Positions 57,640 through 64,000 of a stretch of DNA of 64,000 nt are shown here, one piece after another. Within the stretch, counting starts at the first letter, position 1; every line of letters begins with the position of its first letter. The stretch is taken from positions 19,124 through 83,123 of the forward strand of contig JAKCWW010000676.1 in NCBI GenBank assembly GCA_026260175.1. Direction: 5' to 3'. This DNA comes from Reticulitermes lucifugus. Its lineage: Eukaryota; Arthropoda; Insecta; Blattodea; Rhinotermitidae. The notes beneath the pieces are model-generated. The model saw nothing but the letters and a program-made list of their open reading frames with translations. It was not told the DNA's origin and searched no databases. The position numbers and the translations under genes are program-made.

Positions 57640-57890
57640 TCATGATGCACGGCCTAAAGGCAGAGGGAAGTGTAGGTACAGATCCATTAATTTGCAACAG
57701 GGGCACTAGATAGGTTGAGTGGTCAATTAACGCCCCGATCGCTTTAAGCCGGGAAAATATTTCTGGGTACCACCGAATAGGAGACTGGGTGGACGCCAGA
57801 CGTTTTGGAAAAGGGATAAATCTCTTGTTCCTTCCGAGAAAGGAGCCATGACTCTTCGGACGTCCAGCCCGTAGCCTAGTCACTGTAGAT
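57640..57890 (-). repeat. SINE B copy
   Basis: 'catgatgcacggcctaaagg', 'tgagtggtcaattaacgcc', 'aataggagactgggtggacg', 'tctcttgttccttccgag' and 'gacgtccagcccgtagcc' follow the family order to the tRNA-like head. Confidence 0.8.
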
Positions 57891-58437
57891 TTTCTTCCGA
57901 ATACTTACGTTTTCCCCCGTCAGTATCATTCCACTGATATTCCATAATCACTCATTCATCAGCGTAAATAAAACACTGCTCTCACCCCCCCCCCCATATT
58001 TTCCGCCCACTTCCTCACGACAGCCGAAGAGATACAACTTTAAGGCAAACATTTCCTTAGATATTAAACTAACACTTTTCAGCATCCCAGTAATTCCGTT
58101 GTGTGCCTAAGCAGCGGAGTGCTATGTTTATCGATATCTCTACATCATCTCACCTCCCTCGTGTTACACAAAATGACCAACTGTATATGTACCAAGGACA
58201 CACGCCTCTTATCCTGCAGTCGATCTAATCTAGTTCTTGTTCCATCCGCCATCTGGCTCTTATCCAACTAAAGGTAAGTATGTACCTGATGGTTTCGCCA
58301 ATAAAATAACGTAAAAAAATCGGGCAAGGAAAATTACGTACTCATAACAGTAGTATTTAAGTATTAAACAATTGAGCATTGTGCTAGCGAAACTCCTCCC
58401 TCCCCCGATTTTCTTCCGTGTTTTTTAAAATAAAAAG
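57891..58437. other. Unassigned, with a poly-C run
   Basis: A run of about eleven C lies near 57986. No gene. Confidence 0.45.
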
Positions 58438-58690
58438 TTAAAACTGTCCCCGTACATGCCATGAAGGCTTACAGAGAAAGAAAGATATAGCTCCACTCAT
58501 TGTTAACCTCGTCACTAGATCCAGATGAGAGATCAGCTTCGCAACCGACCACTAGCCCTGTACCAATTTAAAAGAGGTCTGGGTGGGCCCAAGAGTCGGT
58601 CTGGACGTTGAGGAGAAGACAAAAATATCTTGCCTCTGCCAAGAATCGAACACCGGACCGTCTAGGCCATAGCCTAATCGCTGTGCCAAA
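58438..58690 (-). repeat. SINE B copy
   Basis: 'actgtccccgtacatgccat', 'agatatagctccactcattg', 'ggtctgggtgggcccaag', 'tctggacgttgaggagaag' and 'gccaagaatcgaacaccgg' follow the consensus through to the tRNA-like head. Confidence 0.82.
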
Positions 58691-60759
58691 TACACCATCC
58701 TTGCTTAATTTTTTTTATATAAATTAAATTGAAATAATTGAATAGATGATTTATTATGACGGTATTAAAATTATACTCGTACACCCTTGTTAACCATTGC
58801 TATAGTGATATAACAAAGAGAAAAATTCATCAGATGATCCCTTGATGCACTGATTGGTTGTCAATCATTGAAACAGTAGCTGGCACAGATCGCCTTGACT
58901 CCATACAACCGGCAACTCAAAGAAACGGCAAACACTGGACGAAAGCCGTCTATAAGATGCAGAATATAAAAAGAACATAAATAAAGGTACAGTGACAATT
59001 TTAGGTGCGTTAGCAGTCGTGAAAAGCACCTGTTAGCTTCGTCATGTCCGTCCGTCTGTCCACGTCTCCGCATGTATCAGCGCGCCTGACACTGGGCGGA
59101 TTTTCATGAAATGTGATGGTGGGGAATTTCATGAAAATGTCAAAAAATCCAAACTTGATTAAAGTCGGGGAAAAATATCGGACACTTTACATGAAGACCT
59201 ATGTGAGTTTTATTTCGCCGGCGACATTAAATCGCCATAAATGCACTCTCTTCCGTAAAACGCAATCAAGTTCTTTGGACACACGAGGGGGTATAAACAT
59301 TAAGTAAACGCGCCGCAATATTATTTCCCATTATTCGTGTTGCTATTGTAATTTCAATTTTATATATTTTAACGGCCAAAGGATGACCACTAGTGGTTGA
59401 AACATGTAGCCACATGCCTGTATATTATAACAAAAATCAGTTGTGTTGATAGTAATTATTACACTACTCTATAATATACAACACAACAGGATTTACAAAA
59501 TTAAAAATTATATAAGTTTCGCCTAACGTAAATACTATGCAACAATTCTGACGTTGGCAACACTTCAGCAGCTGTCAAGCTTCTCCCAATTGTCCATAAG
59601 TAGGTTTGATAACAATGGATGGATGGATGGATGGACAGACAGGCAGATAGACAGATACATACATAAAATATTGTATGTTTAAATTTCTAGCTGACAGTGT
59701 TAGTGAGATACATTGCCAAATATATTTTAGAATATCTGACCAACAGTAACTCTGACTGAGCTGTGTTGGTGACGAATATGATAGGAGGCTATCTAAAAAA
59801 AGGCGGTGTAATAGGTGAATTACATAACTAAAAAATTTGTAACTTGTATCCATAACTAAATACGAGAAAGTATTTGACAGAATGTTAAGATAATTTATGG
59901 CACTGAAAATCAACGTTATAAATATAAACATTTATAAAATTTAATTCTGAAGACCTCATAAGAAGAAACACCTTGTGAGACGTGGATAAAGTGAGGGGAA
60001 AACAATAATCGAATTCACAAGAAAATATCCGACGACAATAATTAGTGCTTCTATGACAACGATAATAATTGTCGCGATTTAATACAGTAATACGAAATAT
60101 CTTGTTTAGTCGATAGATATCTGTTACAGAAAGAATAGTCTAGAACGGGGCAGACAGCTCAAGAAAACGGAGGGTCACAATGAACGGGTCATTCTGTACA
60201 GCCGGCCGGTAGTGCATTATCGCGCCTTCCCATCATACAAATATCGAGTCACGTTTCTGCAGTGCTTTGGGAGGACTATGTCCTGATGCATGTGTACGCT
60301 GCAGCACTGCAGTGGCACGTAATAAGAGGAAGATATGTCACCGCACCCAGCTCCTTCGTCTTACTCTTTCCAGGTAGTCGTGGAGACTCTCGGCGATGTT
60401 TCTCTCCACGCTTGATGCTAAAACCCATAAAGCACTCACTGACAAAGTAGTTTCTAATAGTTTAATGAGGAATCTCCAATAAATCTCTCAAACTTACTAG
60501 CAGCAGTAGCAGCAGCATAATATACCGAACATAAGTTTTGTGGGTTTTCTAACAGATTTCTTGTAGCTAATGATGTGTAAATACTAGATAGTCACGGCAA
60601 AATCACTGTAATAATTTGAAAAGGCTTCTGACTAAGCAGACGATAGGAAATTCGATTTACATACTTCTTGTGAAACCAACAAAACTGGCGACATTACAAG
60701 CAATTTCCTTACAGACTACTGGCCTGCATGTCTTGCGTGAGAAAAAGAAATGCTAATTT
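58691..60759. other. Unassigned, with family J, a weak hammerhead-like string and a GGAT run
   Basis: Bases 59035-59115 carry 'gtccgtccgtctgtccacg' and 'cggattttcatgaaatg' (family J). Bases 59381-59407 read GGATGA, the perfect hairpin ACCAC-TA-GTGGT, then GAAACATGTA, a weak relative of the hammerhead-like motif. Bases 59617-59635 are (GGAT)n followed by degenerate GACA/GATA units. The 118-codon minus frame across the latter is a by-product. Confidence 0.4.
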
Positions 60760-61055
60760 AAAGTTGTCCCTGTGCATAGTTATGCACCACGCCATGAAGG
60801 CGTGCGGGGGCGTGGGGGTACAGGGCCACAAACTTTTAATCTCGGTGTCAGCCTGAGGTGGGTGATCGATCACCTTCACACTCCGACCGCTTTACACACA
60901 GAGGTAGTGCTCCCAATACATACTGGATACTTTGAGCTCAAGAGCTACCTTGAAGCTTCGCGCTGTAAAGAAGAGACAACTGTCTTCCCCCTGTTGAAAC
61001 TCAGTCGTCCAACGTGTATATTAGTCGCTATACCGACTGAGCTATCCTGGCTCCG
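60760..61055 (-). repeat. SINE B, longest copy, with tRNA-like head
   Basis: The order is 'agttgtccctgtgcatag', 'ccacgccatgaaggcgtgc', 'aatctcggtgtcagcctgag', 'actccgaccgctttacac', a diverged middle, then 'agtcgctataccgactgagc' and 'tatcctggctcc'. The last two, read on the minus strand, are a clear tRNA 5' half (ggagccaggatagctcagtc), so the family is tRNA-derived and transcribed from the minus strand here. Confidence 0.82.
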
Positions 61056-61899
61056 CAGGTTACTTAAAGACATTCACTGCACAGAAAGTCCTTGACTTAC
61101 TGGACCGTGTTCCGAGCCAGGTTGTATCCAGGCCATATCCGTACACCCTATCCATCCAAGATGTTTCTTGGCCCTTTCTTAACGAAAGAAAGAAGGCTTA
61201 GCGTAGCACTGTGCTTTCTGTGTTCCCATTTTCAACTTGTAAGGTATTCGATCGATTTGCATGAAACTTGACAGGAACGTTTAGCAACTTCAGGCCATTG
61301 GGATAGAGATAGCGTCATCTAGTGTGCACCCCAGAGTAAGTCTGGAGCAGAACTATCTTCTGAAATGTTTTCTAACCACAACGAGACAAAGGACTATGTC
61401 AAAGACGCTTATATATATCCGTCTATTCTTGGTGTTTCTATCTAAATTAAAGTCTGCAGAGTGGACGCCCTGTCATGGGAACGACTAGAAACTCGCATGT
61501 AAACAACTCCCTACGCTCAAGGATCAAGACTGCTGTTTGCCCACAAGGTTAAGTTATTTTCCTGCAGGAACAGTCGCACCGCCCAATGTACAATGCGTCA
61601 GATTCCACCCGCTTTTATGAACGTTTAACCTGAGCGCAACAAGATGCTGCTGTGTGTTGCTACTGTGTGTGACGGGGAACATATGTACCAACACCCACGC
61701 AGTACAGGACGGGGGTCGAGCCCAGCTAGCCATCACCGCCTGCTGCCATATCACGGGAAATTTACCGTTCACTCCCAACAATTCAAAAACCCCTAGATGG
61801 AATCATAAGTGGAGGAGATCGACGAGAACAAAATTATAACTGCATGTGTGTGAATTATGTGTCGTCATAACAAACTTGAAACTTCTGGCTCATACGCAC
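61056..61899. other. Unassigned, with a family J-like string
   Basis: 61195-61290 has 'gcttagcgtagcactgtgc' and 'gatcgatttgcatgaaactt', similar in layout to family J. Nothing else was seen. Confidence 0.35.
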
Positions 61900-62042
61900 G
61901 GCCTACGAGGTAACGGGAGAAGCAGCGAGCTGTAGTAAACGTGGTAATGAACTTTCATATTCCAATCCAATAAGAGGCGGGGAATTTCTTGACCAGATGA
62001 AGGCCAGCTTCTTACGAATGAATCTATACTCCGAGGAGTGCG
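61900..62042 (+). pseudogene. LINE-D tail copy
   Basis: 'gtaaacgtggtaatgaactt', 'gaggcggggaatttcttgac', 'cagatgaaggccagcttctt' and 'ctatactccgaggagtg' match the end of ORF2 and the 3' tail. Truncated. Confidence 0.6.
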
Positions 62043-63219
62043 ACTTACATTCACGTAACTGACTTTTGTTTTGTTTTATTTCAGACAACCTAATTTTTAA
62101 AATATAATTTCATACAACCAACATTACCGAAGAGCCGAAGTCTTCATTGCGAGATCCTCGTATTTTAAGCAACGATATATATATAAGTTAAATTTTCAGT
62201 TATTGTTATTTTTTCTGAAATGCCTAGAAAAACCTCAACGCCTGCATGAAATAGGCATAACAGAATTCTTTCATTTCCTTTCAACAAATAATCAAGTATT
62301 CTAATGAGTCATGAAAAATTTATCATGGTTGCAAATAAATCTCGATATCTCGTACAACAAAATTTGGTTACATGTTTCGGCAAACAAAATGATCTATAAA
62401 CATCATTAGCATTATATATTTTCGCAGCATGTTTCGGCAGAAACTTGCATCATCAGGTGAAATGTCTCCTACCTAAAATTACTGTACTAGCAATGCATAC
62501 TTCGCATCACTAAAAAGGAGGCATGTGAACTCTGTATAATTGCTAGATGATGGATGCCGGGTTTTTTTAGCTTGCATCTTTTTTAGAGTCAATTGTGACA
62601 AGTATATTTCTTCGCGGTTTTCCAGTCCACACTGTTGATAGCTAAGAATAAGAGATCTTATGGTGATAGTAACGACTATAAAACCGCTGACTGTTATATG
62701 TCGTCCATACTGGAAGGAAAATGGTGCATACCGAAATATAAAAAAGCTGTCTTGTGTTGTGGTATATACCATGATCTCAACATATCTACGTACAGCATTT
62801 CTGTCCACTCTTTCTGCTGCAACATTTAACCCAGCTGTTTTCTTTTTCCCACACCTATTGCAGTTTCTCTCCTCTCTCGCGCAGATCAGCAGCCACCGTA
62901 AAGTAAGGACTCTTTGACAGACCAGTGCAACAGAACACGGCATATTTTCAGGACAAGAGTATCTACTGCAGCATAGAGAATGTGAAATGAGGCTCACTTT
63001 TTACTGTGTCTGACGCTAGTTTTGAACGCTGTCCACGTACTCCTTACCTTATACAGCAAATCAAGGACAAGTATGCAACGGATAATTAAATTTTCACTTT
63101 CAGTCTCCCACAGTAAGGCACAGAGAAGCCAGGATGAATCACAAACTGCCCAGACCATTGTAATATTTCTTGTAACAAAGTCATATAAAATCTGTCAATA
63201 AGTATATAGAAATAAAAGT
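62043..63219. other. Unassigned, with a weak hammerhead-like string and a 172-codon orphan frame
   Basis: On the minus strand 62456-62425 reads CTGATGA, T, a loose hairpin, CCGAAACATG, another relative of the motif at 52.7 kb. The minus frame 62479-62997 (172 codons) has a C-N-R-C-G-K-K-K stretch but no domain I recognise; no promoter or splice signal supports it. Confidence 0.35.
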
Positions 63220-63437
63220 GTGGAAGTTTCTTGGAATTAAATGACTTTCCACACCGTCTAATAAAAGCAATGCAGAGTGTGTATACAGCGAAAGGAATGT
63301 TTTACTTGCCAACGAAAACGAGAGACGTACAACAAAAATATAAATTGATAAAACTGGATGACAGGGATGTCCACTGTCACCTTCAGTTTTTAAACCTCCA
63401 TTTAAAAGCTGTAGCTAAACAATGGCAGAAAATATAA
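63220..63437 (+). pseudogene. LINE reverse-transcriptase fragment
   Basis: The frame at 63362-63391 reads Q-G-C-P-L-S-P-S-V-F, the palm-domain motif found in nearly all non-LTR reverse transcriptases (G-x-x-Q-G-x-x-L/x-S-P/x-x-L/F-F). Upstream, in a second frame, L-N-D-F-P-H-R-L-I-K-A-M-Q-S-V-Y-T fits the helix before that motif. A frameshift and an in-frame stop (T-G-stop-Q-G) show it is dead. The catalytic D-D pair is not present in the preserved part. Confidence 0.7.
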
Positions 63438-63439
63438 GT

Positions 63440-63745
63440 TTTCAGTTATTATTATTATTATTATCATCATTATCATCATCACGCCAGGGATAAGGAAATG
63501 TGAAGAAACTTAGTTTTGGCTGAAGGAAAACCATTATTCTCTTGAACCAGTGGTGAACCCAAAAATTCAGGCTTGAAGTTTCAGATTGTAGCATTTCCCT
63601 TATTATGTGTGTTGCTCCCAGTATAGCTGTTTTTGCAAACAGTCTATTAAGTGATCGCCTGGCATTATTTGCCGATACTTTTCTAGCTCCTTAGTAACAA
63701 TTCCTGTGGCCCCAACGGCTACTGCTACAACAAAGCATTTCACGT
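63440..63745 (-). pseudogene. LINE ORF2 C-terminus with ATT/ATC-type tail, minus strand
   Basis: Minus-strand translation, after one frameshift, gives V-A-V-G-A-T-G-I-V-T-K-E-L-E-K-Y, then A-K-T-A-I-L-G-A-T-H-I-I-R-E-M-L and a run of D and N into the simple repeat (63440-63480). Endings with V-V-P-V-V-V-G-A-L-G-x-V-T-x-x-L-x-x-x-L ... Q-K-T-A-L-L-G-T-A-x-I-L-R are typical of one class of invertebrate LINEs. Another ATT run at 63780 flanks the other side. Confidence 0.7.
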
Positions 63746-64000
63746 CCCACATTAATCAAATTTCAATACTCAAATCTGTATTATTATTATTATTATGAGC
63801 TCTCTTATTTGGAGATAATCAAAGTACTTTAACTGCTTTAGACGATTCGCCTCAAAGGCTCCTGCATCAGTTATCAGAAAATGTACCAACATGCAGCATA
63901 ACAATGACCACATCCTACACAAAAGTAATGGCATTTAGAGAAAAAACAACTTGCAAGAACAAAGACTGTGACACGATATATTAGCACTCAAAGGACTAAG
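63746..64000. other. Unassigned sequence with an ATT run
   Basis: (ATT)n at 63780-63797; nothing else identified to the end of the window. Confidence 0.45.

Noticed and set aside
60990-61055. Possible tRNA gene on the minus strand
   Set aside because: Only the 5' half resembles a tRNA; it is the head of a SINE B copy.
62479-62997. 172-codon minus-strand open frame, the joint longest in the window
   Set aside because: No recognised domain, no promoter or splice context, and mixed composition; with 64 kb in six frames one or two such frames are expected by chance or from repeat antisense.
62479-62997. Zinc-finger protein suggested by a C-N-R-C-G-K stretch
   Set aside because: Only one C-x-x-C pair is present, with no matching second half.

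Overview
The window looks like non-coding, repeat-dense chromosomal DNA of a large insect genome. It is AT-rich, has no open frame above 172 codons, no bacterial-type gene order, no rRNA and no intact tRNA. It does hold many short retroelement pieces, tRNA-derived SINEs, DNA-transposon MITEs, microsatellites and two 50-base N runs. The SINE and LINE families resemble ones I associate from memory with polyneopteran insects, most likely a cockroach or termite. That assignment is inference; I ran no search. I recognise no complete host gene. A few short stretches with a good splice acceptor, an open frame and a good splice donor are listed as low-confidence candidate exons.

Layout. About 1-14 kb: mostly unassigned sequence with scattered 3' ends of one non-LTR retrotransposon family (called LINE-D here; degenerate C-terminal reverse-transcriptase tails at 3.3, 5.3, 7.0, 9.7, 11.7 and 12.7 kb), three copies of a tRNA-derived SINE (SINE C) and pieces of a fold-back repeat family (family E). 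14.74-15.45 kb: a 684-bp palindromic element with a 12-bp target-site duplication. 18.9-20.6 kb: a fold-back repeat, an intact 241-bp SINE (SINE A) with a 12-bp duplication, and two LINE fragments pointing away from each other. 21-26 kb: candidate exons, a perfect 14-bp hairpin, LINE-D and SINE B pieces, and another fold-back element. 27.5-28.3 kb: a SINE A copy with an N run, then a hAT-like MITE that contains a SINE B tail.

From 33 to 61 kb a third SINE-like family (SINE B, tRNA-like head) dominates with ten copies. Among them lie a four-copy 37-bp minisatellite (38.6 kb), two TTAA-flanked piggyBac-like MITEs plus a fragment (45.5, 54.5 and 40.7 kb), a third full SINE A carrying the second N run (56.5 kb), and a second palindromic element with its own 12-bp duplication (52.48-52.88 kb). 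The last 800 bases hold a reverse-transcriptase fragment and, on the other strand, the C-terminus of a LINE with an ATT-type tail.

The most interesting content is the pair of palindromic elements at 14.75 and 52.49 kb. Each arm carries a motif that folds like a minimal type-I hammerhead ribozyme: CTGATGA or CTGAGGA, a stem II hairpin, GAAA, a tiny stem III, then an A just before a GGGG that pairs with CCCC. The two elements differ almost everywhere except in this module and a short 3' tail. Stem II shows a compensatory pair change, and both insertions have 12-bp duplications. Hammerhead motifs are known in Penelope-like retroelements; a compact, non-autonomous, palindromic family with two opposed motifs is my inference. 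Weaker relatives of the motif recur in other fold-back repeats of the window.
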